DNA of 64,000 nt. Source: Emticicia fluvialis. Its GTDB lineage: Bacteria > Bacteroidota > Bacteroidia > Cytophagales > Spirosomataceae. Under the pieces are notes generated by a model. That model had not been told where the DNA came from and ran no database searches. It worked only from the letters and a program-made list of their open reading frames with translations. The stretch's first letter is position 1. Each line of letters starts with the position of its first letter. This document shows, in pieces, positions 16,755 through 24,681 of this stretch. The DNA is taken from positions 247,477-311,476 of the forward strand of contig NZ_JANUSD010000005.1 of the NCBI RefSeq assembly GCF_024793945.1, written 5' to 3'. The position numbers were made by a program, and so were the translations under genes.

Positions 16755-18452
16755 ATGAAATTAAGAAATATATTAAAACCAATCAAGATATTAGGCATGA
16801 TGTCTGTAATGCTTGCCTCTCAGTCTTGTGAAGATTTACTGGTTGAAAAGGTAGTTTCTGGTATTGGTAACGACTATATGAATACCCCCAAAGGCTTTGA
16901 AGATGCTGTTAAATCTGCTTATTCTTCATTGAGAAACTACTATGGTACGCAACCCGGCCTTACCATTACCGAATACGGTACTGATATCTATGCCACCGGC
17001 GCTGATGGTAGCTTTAAGGGTTTCCATTTTTATGATACCCAGTTGCAGGGTGGGGTAGGCTCAGCATCCGGCGACTTGCTTGCGGCACTTTGGGACGAGC
17101 TATACAGAGGAGTTAACACCTGTAATGCCATTATAGAAAGAGCACCCAAAGTTACGCTTTCGGAGGCCGTTCTTAAGCAAAGAGTGGCAGAAGCAAAATT
17201 TCTGAGAGCCCACTACTACTATTTGTTGCATCAGCAATTTGGTGGGGTAGATTTACGCCTCACAGAAACCCTTGTGCCAACTAAGGATACCAAAAGAGCT
17301 ACGGATGCAGAAATGTTTAATGCCATTATCAAAGACCTAACCGAGGCAATACCTAATCTTGAAGCAAAGTCGCAGTCAACCGACTACGGCCGTGCCACTA
17401 AGCCTGCCGCTGAAACGCTTCTGGCTAAAGTATATCTGGTTAAGGCTTACTCAGCCCAGAAGGCTGCCGATGATTTCACCAAAGCAGCACAGTTGTGTAG
17501 CGGTGTTATTAACAATTACACCTTTAAATTGTTGGATGATTTTGCTCAGGTACATGACGAAAACAACCAGGTTAACTCTGAAGTTGTATTTGCAGTGCAG
17601 TATACATCAGACCCATTGACAAACCTTACCAACAACACCGGTGCCGTAAATGGCGGTAATAACCTGCACCTTTTGTTTGGTATGCAGTATGACGTACAGC
17701 CGGGTATGAAACGTGACGTTTTCTACGGCCGGCCGTTCAAGCGTCTACGTCCGACTTCGTATTTCTTAAATACCGTTTTTGCAGACAGAACCAATGATTC
17801 TCGTTATAAGAAGACTTTCAGAGATACCTGGTTGAGCAATAACCCGGGTACTAACCTGAATGCATCTTTTGACGACTCTAAATCAAAATTGACATTTGCA
17901 GCCGGCGACACCGCCATCTTTATTCCGGGCTATGAAATGAGTAAGGCAGACCGCGCCAAGAAGAAATATCAGGTATTGGTACCAAGCGCTTATAACGAAG
18001 CCTTGTTTCCGACTCTGATGAAATTCTTTGATACCAAACGCCCTGATTTGACTTATGAAGCAGGTAGCCGCGATTTCTTCGTGTTCCGTCTGGCTGATGT
18101 TTACCTAATGCTGGCCGAGGCTCAGTTGCAGTCTGGCAATATATCAGAAGCCACCAAAGCAATGAATGCGGTGCGTTACAGAGCCGGATGGCCGGGCAAA
18201 AAAGACGCCATGTTGATTACCGACGCCCAAATGAACTTTGAATTGATTATAGAGGAAAGAGCAAGAGAGCTGGCCGGAGAACAAATGCGCTGGCTAGACC
18301 TGAAGCGTTGGGGATTATTGGTAGACAGAGTGAAAAAATATAACCCTCAGGCTGCTCCAAATGTTGCAGACAAACACTATTTGCGCCCAATTCCTCAGAC
18401 CCAGATAGACAGGTCAACCAAAGGGGCTTTTGCGCAAAACCCGGGATACTAA
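16755..18452 (+). CDS. SusD/RagB-family outer-membrane lipoprotein
   Basis: The 565-residue partner of the upstream SusC. It has a lipoprotein signal ending at the cysteine in ASQSCEDLL. The helical N-terminal half carries the TPR-like SusD core with RVAEAKFLRAHYYYLLHQQFG, and the C-terminal part has the usual RADVYLMLAEAQ-like segment (FRLADVYLMLAEAQL) and IIEERARELAGEQMRWLDLKRWG. SusD proteins sit on the cell surface and deliver the ligand to the SusC barrel. The ligand is not evident, but the nearby DUF1080, GH3 and Gfo/Idh genes suggest a glycoside. A terminator hairpin follows 30 bases after the stop, ending this transcription unit. Confidence 0.95.
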   Translation: MKLRNILKPIKILGMMSVMLASQSCEDLLVEKVVSGIGNDYMNTPKGFEDAVKSAYSSLRNYYGTQPGLTITEYGTDIYATGADGSFKGFHFYDTQLQGGVGSASGDLLAALWDELYRGVNTCNAIIERAPKVTLSEAVLKQRVAEAKFLRAHYYYLLHQQFGGVDLRLTETLVPTKDTKRATDAEMFNAIIKDLTEAIPNLEAKSQSTDYGRATKPAAETLLAKVYLVKAYSAQKAADDFTKAAQLCSGVINNYTFKLLDDFAQVHDENNQVNSEVVFAVQYTSDPLTNLTNNTGAVNGGNNLHLLFGMQYDVQPGMKRDVFYGRPFKRLRPTSYFLNTVFADRTNDSRYKKTFRDTWLSNNPGTNLNASFDDSKSKLTFAAGDTAIFIPGYEMSKADRAKKKYQVLVPSAYNEALFPTLMKFFDTKRPDLTYEAGSRDFFVFRLADVYLMLAEAQLQSGNISEATKAMNAVRYRAGWPGKKDAMLITDAQMNFELIIEERARELAGEQMRWLDLKRWGLLVDRVKKYNPQAAPNVADKHYLRPIPQTQIDRSTKGAFAQNPGY

Positions 18453-18481
18453 TTAGTTTTGTTTCATCATAGTAGAATATC

Positions 18482-18513
18482 AAAAAGCTCTTCTCTTGGA
18501 GAGCTTTTTATTT
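18482..18513 (+). terminator. Intrinsic terminator after susD
   Basis: AAAAAGCTCT (18482-18491) pairs with AGAGCTTTTT (18500-18509) around an 8-base loop, then TATTT follows. It separates the SusCD unit from the peptide cassette. Confidence 0.8.
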
Positions 18514-18592
18514 AAATTTTAAGACAAATGTTACAGGTTTTATCCTGCAAAATAAAACCTGTAACTTCTTAAAATTATATATCAACAATTGT

Positions 18593-18600
18593 TATATTTG
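18593..18600 (+). promoter_or_regulatory. -7 element TATATTTG before the peptide cassette
   Basis: TATATTTG is a full match to TAnnTTTG, 51 bases upstream of the GTG start of the C39-like/VKOR gene and 84 bases after the susD terminator. No TTG -33 box at standard spacing. Confidence 0.4.
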
Positions 18601-18651
18601 TACATATCCAATTGTAAACTGTACTTTTTTATAATTCACTAAATTTTTGCC

Positions 18652-20265
18652 GTGATTAAGAGACCAATGTTTGGTACCTCCCAAGACAATACAATTGCAG
18701 TACTGTCTGAATTGCTAAGAGTGATAAATGTTTCTGTGACAAATGCTACCCTGACCGAAACACTAAGGAGCCATCCGGGGTATCCTGGAATCGGAAGTTT
18801 AAGCGATGCCCTTAGCGAATTTAATGTTGAAAATGGCGTTTTCAGGCTAAGCAGGCAGCAATTGGCTGAAATAGAAAATCCGTTTATTGCGCACACCACC
18901 GTCAATAACGGGTATTTTGTTCTGGTTATTTCGCAGAATAGTAATAGCATATCTCTTTACAACCCGGCCAAGGGATTTTATAACCAGACACCTGAAGAGT
19001 TTTACCGGGTCTGGTCTGGCTATGTGCTGATTGCCGAGCCTGATGAGAATTCAGGCGAGAAAGATTACAGATTAAAACGCCGGGTGTCTTTACTTAATAC
19101 CTTACGTATACCTACCATAGTTATTCTTGCGCTTTTGGTACTGGTAACAGGCATTGCCAGCTTTGAAGGTAGCCTGCCCTGGCTTTTTTATGCATACACC
19201 TTTACTAAAACAGCAGGAACATTCGTAAGTGTTTTGCTAGTCATTAATCAATATGGAAAGGTAAGTGCGTTTCTGAATAAAATTTGCCATATTAACCAAA
19301 AGTCAGATTGCGCCTCGGTTATTTTTTCTCCATCTGCCACAATCTTCAGGGTTTTCACCTGGTCTGAGGTTGGCCTGCTGTATTTTGCAGGGGGGCTTTT
19401 TACGATAGCTATTACAAAGCATATTTCAGAAAGTTTACCATATCTCCAGATGCTCACCGTAGTAGCCTTACCTTTTACCTTCTGGTCAATCTATACCCAA
19501 TGGCGGGTAATCAGGCAGTGGTGTACTCTTTGCCTGATTACCCAGGCTTTACTATTGATAGAGTTTCTGCTGGTTTTATCAATGAACCACCAGGCATTAA
19601 TTCATGTAAGTGTAAAGGGTTTGTCTGCCATTTTTTCTGGCTTTGGGTCTGTTTTGCTTGTATGGTTAGTTGTTAAGCCTATATTAATAAATGCCACGCG
19701 GGGCGGTAAATTGGCAGCTGAATTAAGCATTTTTAAAAGAAACTCTGAAATTTTCAGGGTTTTACTTCACCAGCAACCCAGAATAGCAGAAATGCCGGAA
19801 GATATCGGAGCCATTCATTTGGGCAATCCGGATGCCGTACATACGGTTACGCTTGTAGCAAATCTTTTCTGCAAAGCCTGCGGTAGTAAGTTTCTTGAGT
19901 TAGAAAAAATAGCTCGCAGCTCAGCAGACATTAATTTCAGGATTATATTTTTAACCTCTTTTCAAAGCCCCGAACAACAGCATTTAGCGCTTTATGTTTT
20001 GCACTTACCGGCTAACGGGCAAATGGAAGCTATTAAAAGCTGGTATGAAAAAGATAATACCGACCCCGTTGACTTCGGACGGTCTCTATCAGCATCAAAA
20101 ACTGAAAAGGCACGTATGTACCTGGAAAGACAAAATGTGTGGTGCGAAATAAACCGGGTAAAAACAACACCAACGCTTTTTTTTGATAACTACCTGGTGC
20201 CTGAAATGTACACCCTGAAAGACCTGAAACTTTTGACTGCACAAAGGCAAAATAAACCTGCCTAG
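18652..20265 (+). CDS. Degenerate C39-like/VKOR/thioredoxin fusion, probable peptide disulfide maturation enzyme
   Basis: This 537-residue membrane protein starts with GTG at 18652. Residues ~5-130 have the layout of a C39 bacteriocin-processing peptidase domain (IAHTTVNNGYFVLV, then LYNPAKGFYNQTPEEFYRVW), but the catalytic set is lost: there is no cysteine before residue 212, the usual His is Tyr88 and the usual Asp is Asn104. Residues ~148-345 are a vitamin K epoxide reductase (VKOR) domain of several TM helices, with loop cysteines C212 and C220 and the active CXXC at C291/C294 (WCTLCL). Residues ~395-537 are a thioredoxin-like domain with FCKACG (C407, C410) and a cis-proline TPT motif. 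A VKOR-Trx pair forms disulfides in exported proteins. The inert C39 part probably recognises the leader of the precursor at 21715. It is the first gene of the cassette. Confidence 0.85.
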   Translation: MIKRPMFGTSQDNTIAVLSELLRVINVSVTNATLTETLRSHPGYPGIGSLSDALSEFNVENGVFRLSRQQLAEIENPFIAHTTVNNGYFVLVISQNSNSISLYNPAKGFYNQTPEEFYRVWSGYVLIAEPDENSGEKDYRLKRRVSLLNTLRIPTIVILALLVLVTGIASFEGSLPWLFYAYTFTKTAGTFVSVLLVINQYGKVSAFLNKICHINQKSDCASVIFSPSATIFRVFTWSEVGLLYFAGGLFTIAITKHISESLPYLQMLTVVALPFTFWSIYTQWRVIRQWCTLCLITQALLLIEFLLVLSMNHQALIHVSVKGLSAIFSGFGSVLLVWLVVKPILINATRGGKLAAELSIFKRNSEIFRVLLHQQPRIAEMPEDIGAIHLGNPDAVHTVTLVANLFCKACGSKFLELEKIARSSADINFRIIFLTSFQSPEQQHLALYVLHLPANGQMEAIKSWYEKDNTDPVDFGRSLSASKTEKARMYLERQNVWCEINRVKTTPTLFFDNYLVPEMYTLKDLKLLTAQRQNKPA

Positions 20266-20320
20266 CACACGACAGCGATAGATTTCAATACTTTATTTTT
20301 AGACTTAATGTTGTGACTGA

Positions 20321-21613
20321 ATGAGAAACGTAGTTTTTATAATGTTGCCGTATCCCAGCCATTATACCAACAGCTTTAGTTATGCGCAAGCCTGGCAAAA
20401 CAAGGGGTATAATGTGGTTTACGCCGGATTGGCGCCCCAGAAAGACCTGGTTCAAAAACAGGGCTTTCAGTTTCAGGAAATAAGCTATTCTGTAGAACAT
20501 CCGGTTAAAACAGTCAGAGCCTTTGCAGGAATTTTACTGAAGTCAATCTTCTCTAAAGAAAATGCAGAAATTCGCTTTAATGCCTGGCAATCAAGTATAA
20601 AATCTGCATTAAGCTTTATAGAAAAGTATCAGCCTTATGCTACATTTATAGATGCCCATCTAACGTATCTTTATTTTTACCTGTCGCCGGTTACCCCAAA
20701 TATTGCCATACTCAACACAAAACTATCTACTCAGAAGTCGGCCGGTATTCCTCCGCTGAACTCATCGTTTATACCATCCGGGTCTGTGTTTTCAAGATGT
20801 TATTGTGAAGTGTTGTGGGCCAGCCACTTGTTCAGAAGAAGAGCACAGGCGTTTATAAAAGCAGCAGCATACCTGAGAAAAGACCGGAACAGGTTTTTAT
20901 ACAACTGGGCCAGAGAAACGGGCACCCTGAAATTAATAGATAAAAAGAACGGCCTGTTTAACAGTGTCAGCGAAATTCCAAGAGTGATACTGGGTCTTCA
21001 GCATTTAGAATTTGCGCACAAACGCACTTTCAGTAATGAATACTACGTAAATCTGCCGGTTAAAAGAGACGAATCAAGGGCTATTTCAGACCACTATATG
21101 GCATTACGCCAGCAGGTTATTGATTTAAAAAAACAGAGTAGTACCAGAGTAATTTATGTTTCATTTGGCACAATCGGGCAAAGTGAGATTAAACACATTG
21201 CAACATTTTTAAACAGTTTATTCATGATAGGCAAAAAGTACCCGCAATGGTTTTTCATGATTTCTCTGGTAGGTATCAGAACTAGTCCGCCAGCACTTGA
21301 AAATGTAAAAATATTGCCTTTTGTGCCGCAGCTGGATTTTTTAAAATATGCCGATGCCATGATAACCCATGGAGGAATGGGCAGCATTAAAGAGTGTGTT
21401 CAGTCAGGTGTGCCAATGTTGGTGTATCCGTTAGACAAAAAAATGGACCAGCCCGGCAATGGCGCCCGTGTTCAGGCTAAAGGCCTGGGCTTAGCAGGCA
21501 ATATAGCAAAAGATACCATGCCGGTAATTGAGCTGAAACTCAAAAAAGTATTTGAAATGAAGTATAAACCCATCATTAGTTCTACTGATGTAGAGGTTGA
21601 TATTTTCAGTTAA
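20321..21613 (+). CDS. UGT-like glycosyltransferase of the peptide cassette
   Basis: A 430-residue GT-B fold glycosyltransferase resembling the UGT/macrolide glycosyltransferase family (GT1). The N-terminal acceptor domain begins with the typical NVVFIMLPYPSHYTNSFSYA strand-loop-helix, in which the usual catalytic His of the loop is seen (PSH). The C-terminal donor domain has SFGTIGQ, then a PSPG-like block containing FLKYADAMITHGGMGSIKEC (His350), GVPMLVYPLDKKMDQPGNG. It should transfer a sugar from a nucleotide donor. The acceptor could be the peptide at 21715 or a small molecule. It lies 55 bases after the VKOR gene and 101 bases before the precursor, so all three read as one unit. No membrane segment is clear, so it acts in the cytosol. 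Family membership is firm, the acceptor is inference. Confidence 0.82.
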   Translation: MRNVVFIMLPYPSHYTNSFSYAQAWQNKGYNVVYAGLAPQKDLVQKQGFQFQEISYSVEHPVKTVRAFAGILLKSIFSKENAEIRFNAWQSSIKSALSFIEKYQPYATFIDAHLTYLYFYLSPVTPNIAILNTKLSTQKSAGIPPLNSSFIPSGSVFSRCYCEVLWASHLFRRRAQAFIKAAAYLRKDRNRFLYNWARETGTLKLIDKKNGLFNSVSEIPRVILGLQHLEFAHKRTFSNEYYVNLPVKRDESRAISDHYMALRQQVIDLKKQSSTRVIYVSFGTIGQSEIKHIATFLNSLFMIGKKYPQWFFMISLVGIRTSPPALENVKILPFVPQLDFLKYADAMITHGGMGSIKECVQSGVPMLVYPLDKKMDQPGNGARVQAKGLGLAGNIAKDTMPVIELKLKKVFEMKYKPIISSTDVEVDIFS

Positions 21614-21714
21614 GCATCTGAGCCGATGGCCCGGCTGTGTTTAAGTGGGTTTCTTTTCTAAAGGATTTGATCAGATCACATAAATTAATTTTCAACCGTT
21701 TAAACAGTACAAAA

Positions 21715-21996
21715 ATGAAAAAATTAATGTTAAAATTTGCAGACAATTTGCTTTCAAAAGAGCAAATGAAAGGTGTAGTTGGTGGAGACTGGTGGGAAGA
21801 TTACAATGCCATTACCTATGGTTGCCACGATTGTTCTGGCGGGTCGTCAACGCCTCCCACACCGGCTAGCCCCGGGCACCCAGGCGGTGGCTGCACAAAA
21901 ATAACTACTAAAAGCTATACCGACCCAGCTACCGGCTCTACCTACTATACCGAATACTACGACTGGGCTCCTTGTGGCACACCGGGCTATCACTGA
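21715..21996 (+). CDS. Double-glycine-leader precursor peptide (putative RiPP/bacteriocin-like)
   Basis: This encodes 93 residues from the ATG at 21715. A longer frame from 21637 would put 26 extra residues before the leader and is unlikely. The first 24 residues form a double-glycine leader (LLSKEQMKGVVGG) of the type cleaved by C39 peptidase-ABC exporters in Bacteroidota. The 69-residue core holds four cysteines (37, 40, 60, 87), enough for two disulfides. It has a Pro/Ser/Thr/Gly-rich linker (CSGGSSTPPTPASPGHPGGG) and a Tyr/Thr-rich C-terminal part. A GT and a VKOR-Trx enzyme precede it, so the product may be disulfide-bonded and O- or S-glycosylated. I know no named family for the core. 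The only exporter-like domain here is the inactive C39 part of the upstream protein, so the protease-transporter must be encoded elsewhere. Confidence 0.8.
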   Translation: MKKLMLKFADNLLSKEQMKGVVGGDWWEDYNAITYGCHDCSGGSSTPPTPASPGHPGGGCTKITTKSYTDPATGSTYYTEYYDWAPCGTPGYH

Positions 21997-22316
21997 TAAT
22001 GCTCATAAATCTAAAACCTTGTTTTGCTTGGCGGTACCCGGCTTGTCATGGTTCAGACAAGTAAGCTATGAGTAGAATCGGTTTTATCTAAAGGCACCCT
22101 GAACTTTTGCCGAAGCATAGGGTGCCTTTTTTTATTTTTATGCGCATAACCACGCATAAACAAATGTGGCGACTTTGTTCTTTTAAGTGATTTTGTTGTA
22201 TCTGAATCCCATACATTATAAAGCAATTGCAAAATTATGGTGGCCGATAGGTTCCTGATTGACTTTTTATTGCTATTTTTATAAATTAAAGTTTTACATA
22301 TTTAACCCTATAAACC
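21997..22316. other. Intergenic region after the precursor peptide
   Basis: 320 bases with no credible gene. It holds the precursor terminator (22090-22133). The region after it is AT-rich and must contain the promoter of the epimerase gene, but no complete TAnnTTTG box stands out. Confidence 0.6.
22090..22133 (+). terminator. Intrinsic terminator of the peptide cassette
   Basis: AAAGGCACCCT (22090-22100) pairs perfectly with AGGGTGCCTTT (22119-22129), followed by a T run to 22133. It lies 94 bases past the precursor stop. Confidence 0.85.
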
Positions 22317-23201
22317 ATGAACCGTAGAGATTTCCTGACTCAGGCATCATTACTCACAGCATCTTCACTTATTTCATTTGACAGCCTGGCGGCAAAAGGC
22401 AAGCATAAAATGGCCTATTCAGCAATTACCTGGAACGGCAACGACCTCGTAGCTATCAAAGATATTGCCGCTTTAGGTTTTAAGGGTATACAACTGAGAG
22501 CCAACAGCTACGCTCCTTTTAAAGACAAACCCCAAGACCTTAAAGACCTGCTAGACCAGAATGGCCTGACACTGGCCATGTTCTCAAGCGGAAATGTGGG
22601 AATACAGGATGATATTTCGAAAGATATAGAGACCCATCTTAACCATGCCCGGTTTGTAAAGGCATTAGGCGGGAAATCGCTACAGATAACCAACAATTCT
22701 CGTCCGAAAGACAGAGTACCCACAACTGAAGAGTTGATTAAATATGCCAAAAATATGTCGGAGGTAGCCAAAGTGGTATTGCAGGAAACGGGCGTACAGC
22801 CAGCATGGCACAACCACATGAACCAATTGGGTGAAACACCAGAAGAAGTAGAAATTATAGCTACAAAAATGGACACTAAATATATTAAGCTGGAACTGGA
22901 TGTAGCACATTATACACAAGGAGGAGGAAACCCAGCCGAGGCTGTAATTAAATATAAACACATTTTGCATGCCACACACATAAAAGACACCAAACCTGTA
23001 GAGAGCAAATCGGGCTACCAATTTGTAGAATTAGGGCAGGGGCGTGTTGATTTTCCGGCTATCTTTAAAGCCTTAGAGAAGATTAAATTTAAGGGCTGGA
23101 ATATAATTGAATTAGACTCTGTACCTGTGAAAGGCCGCACTGCTTTAGAAAGCGGGCAAACCAGCAAAAAGTATCTGGAGACAATAAATGTGAAATTTTG
23201 A
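22317..23201 (+). CDS. Secreted sugar phosphate isomerase/epimerase-like TIM barrel
   Basis: This 294-residue protein has a twin-arginine-like signal (MNRRDFLTQASLLTASSLIS) and a xylose-isomerase-like TIM barrel. Metal-binding residues are expected at the ends of strands: PAWHNHMNQLGE (a His/Glu-type block near 160-172), KLELDVAHYTQGGGNP (Asp/His), and a final WNIIELDSVPVKG. The family includes isomerases and epimerases and the hydro-lyases of keto-sugar pathways. Export through Tat suggests a folded, metal-loaded periplasmic enzyme. It is followed on the same strand by DUF1080, GH3 and Gfo/Idh genes. I read this set as a periplasmic 3-keto-glycoside pathway. The precise reaction of this member is not determined. 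Confidence 0.8.
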   Translation: MNRRDFLTQASLLTASSLISFDSLAAKGKHKMAYSAITWNGNDLVAIKDIAALGFKGIQLRANSYAPFKDKPQDLKDLLDQNGLTLAMFSSGNVGIQDDISKDIETHLNHARFVKALGGKSLQITNNSRPKDRVPTTEELIKYAKNMSEVAKVVLQETGVQPAWHNHMNQLGETPEEVEIIATKMDTKYIKLELDVAHYTQGGGNPAEAVIKYKHILHATHIKDTKPVESKSGYQFVELGQGRVDFPAIFKALEKIKFKGWNIIELDSVPVKGRTALESGQTSKKYLETINVKF

Positions 23202-23278
23202 CCTATAAAGGTTGAATGTTTGTCAAATTTTATGAATTTTTCGCTAAATAGATATTAGACAGATTGATACTTAGCACT

Positions 23279-23286
23279 TAATTTTG
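23279..23286 (+). promoter_or_regulatory. -7 element TAATTTTG before the DUF1080 gene
   Basis: TAATTTTG lies 30 bases before the ATG at 23316, in the 114-base gap after the epimerase gene. It suggests that the DUF1080-GH3 genes may have their own promoter. Confidence 0.3.
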
Positions 23287-23315
23287 ATAGAAATTATTCA
23301 ACTCTATTTTATTAA

Positions 23316-24665
23316 ATGAAAAAAGTAATTATTGGATTCTTACTTGTGCATTCGTTTCTGTTTTCAGCAACTGCACAGAAATGGACAAGCCTGTTTAACG
23401 GCAAAGATCTGAAGGGCTGGAAACAACTCAATGGCAAGGCCAGATATACCATAGAAAACGGCGAAATTGTTGGTACTACGGTGGCAGACACCCCCAATTC
23501 TTTTCTGGCAACCGGGCAAGACTACGGCGATTTCATTCTGGAATTAGAATTGAAGGTAGATAACTCTATGAACTCGGGTATACAGTTCCGTAGTTTATCA
23601 AAACCCGACTACAAAGATGGCCGTGTGCATGGCTATCAGATGGAAGTTGACCCTTCAGACCGTGCATGGTCTGGTGGTATATACGACGAAGCCCGCCGCG
23701 ACTGGCTCTACATCCCCAATGCAAACCCTGAAAGCAAAAAAGCATTTAAAAAAGGCGAGTGGAACAAATACCGCATAGAGGCTATCGGAAACATTATTCG
23801 TACCTGGGTAAATGGTGTGCCGGTGGCTTATCTGGTAGACGACCTAACCCCTAAAGGCTTTATCGCGCTGCAAGTACATGCTATTGGCAAGGATGATAAA
23901 CCGGGCAAGCAGATTCGCTGGAGAAATATCAGAATCCAGACTGAAAACCTGAAACCCAGCCCGACAGACAATACGCCGGTAGTAAATCTGTTGTTAAATA
24001 ACCTGTCGCCGCAAGAAAAAGCCCAGGGATTCAAGTTGCTTTTCAACGGCAAAGACTTTACCGGTTGGAGAGGGGTACACCAAACCAAAATGCCCGATAA
24101 GCACTGGGCCGTAATAGATGGCACCATTAACGTAAGCCCATCTGACGGCTCAGAAACCGGCAATGATATTGTAACAGACGAACAGTTTGGCGCTTTTGAA
24201 CTGACCTTTGAGTTTAAACTGACAGAAGGGGCAAACTCCGGCTTGAAATACTTTGTAAATGAAGCCTTTGATTCAGGCGGTAAATCGGGCATTGGCCTTG
24301 AGTATCAGGTATTAGATGATGAGCGCCACCCGGATGCCAAAATGGGTGTAGTAGGTAACCGAACACTGGCAAGTTTGTATGATTTGATACCATCTTATAA
24401 GTTAGACAGACGTTTCCAACGTAAAATCGGCGACTGGAATCAGGCACGTCTGGTGGTGTACCCTAACAACATTGTTCAGCACTGGCTGAATGGCTTCAAA
24501 GTATTGGAGTACGAAAGAAAAAGTAATATTTACAATGCTTTAGTAGCCCGAAGTAAATATGCCAAGTATAATAACTTTGGAGCAGGTGATAAAGGCAACA
24601 TTCTGTTGCAGGACCACGGCAATAATGTGTCGTTTAAGAATCTGAAGATTAGAGAATTAAAATAA
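23316..24665 (+). CDS. Tandem DUF1080 (3-keto-disaccharide hydrolase-like) secreted protein
   Basis: A 449-residue exported protein (signal peptide residues 1-20, ending FSATAQ) with two DUF1080 jelly-roll domains. The first runs about 22-205, from WTSLFNGKDLKGWKQLNGK to the MNSGIQFRSL and IRWRNIRIQ segments. The second runs 235-449, with the parallel FKLLFNGKDFTGWRG and ANSGLKYFVN blocks and a C-terminal VSFKNLKIREL strand. DUF1080 proteins are related to concanavalin-like lectins, and some hydrolyse 3-keto-glycosides. A tandem arrangement may give a binding plus a catalytic domain. It is 16 bases from the GH3 gene and almost certainly cotranscribed with it. A single-domain relative is at 50111-50977. 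Confidence 0.85.
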   Translation: MKKVIIGFLLVHSFLFSATAQKWTSLFNGKDLKGWKQLNGKARYTIENGEIVGTTVADTPNSFLATGQDYGDFILELELKVDNSMNSGIQFRSLSKPDYKDGRVHGYQMEVDPSDRAWSGGIYDEARRDWLYIPNANPESKKAFKKGEWNKYRIEAIGNIIRTWVNGVPVAYLVDDLTPKGFIALQVHAIGKDDKPGKQIRWRNIRIQTENLKPSPTDNTPVVNLLLNNLSPQEKAQGFKLLFNGKDFTGWRGVHQTKMPDKHWAVIDGTINVSPSDGSETGNDIVTDEQFGAFELTFEFKLTEGANSGLKYFVNEAFDSGGKSGIGLEYQVLDDERHPDAKMGVVGNRTLASLYDLIPSYKLDRRFQRKIGDWNQARLVVYPNNIVQHWLNGFKVLEYERKSNIYNALVARSKYAKYNNFGAGDKGNILLQDHGNNVSFKNLKIRELK

Positions 24666-24681
24666 TAACCTGAATAAAAAC

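Noticed and set aside
21637..21714. Longer version of the precursor peptide starting at 21637
   Set aside because: It would add 26 residues before the double-glycine leader, which is typically at the very N-terminus.
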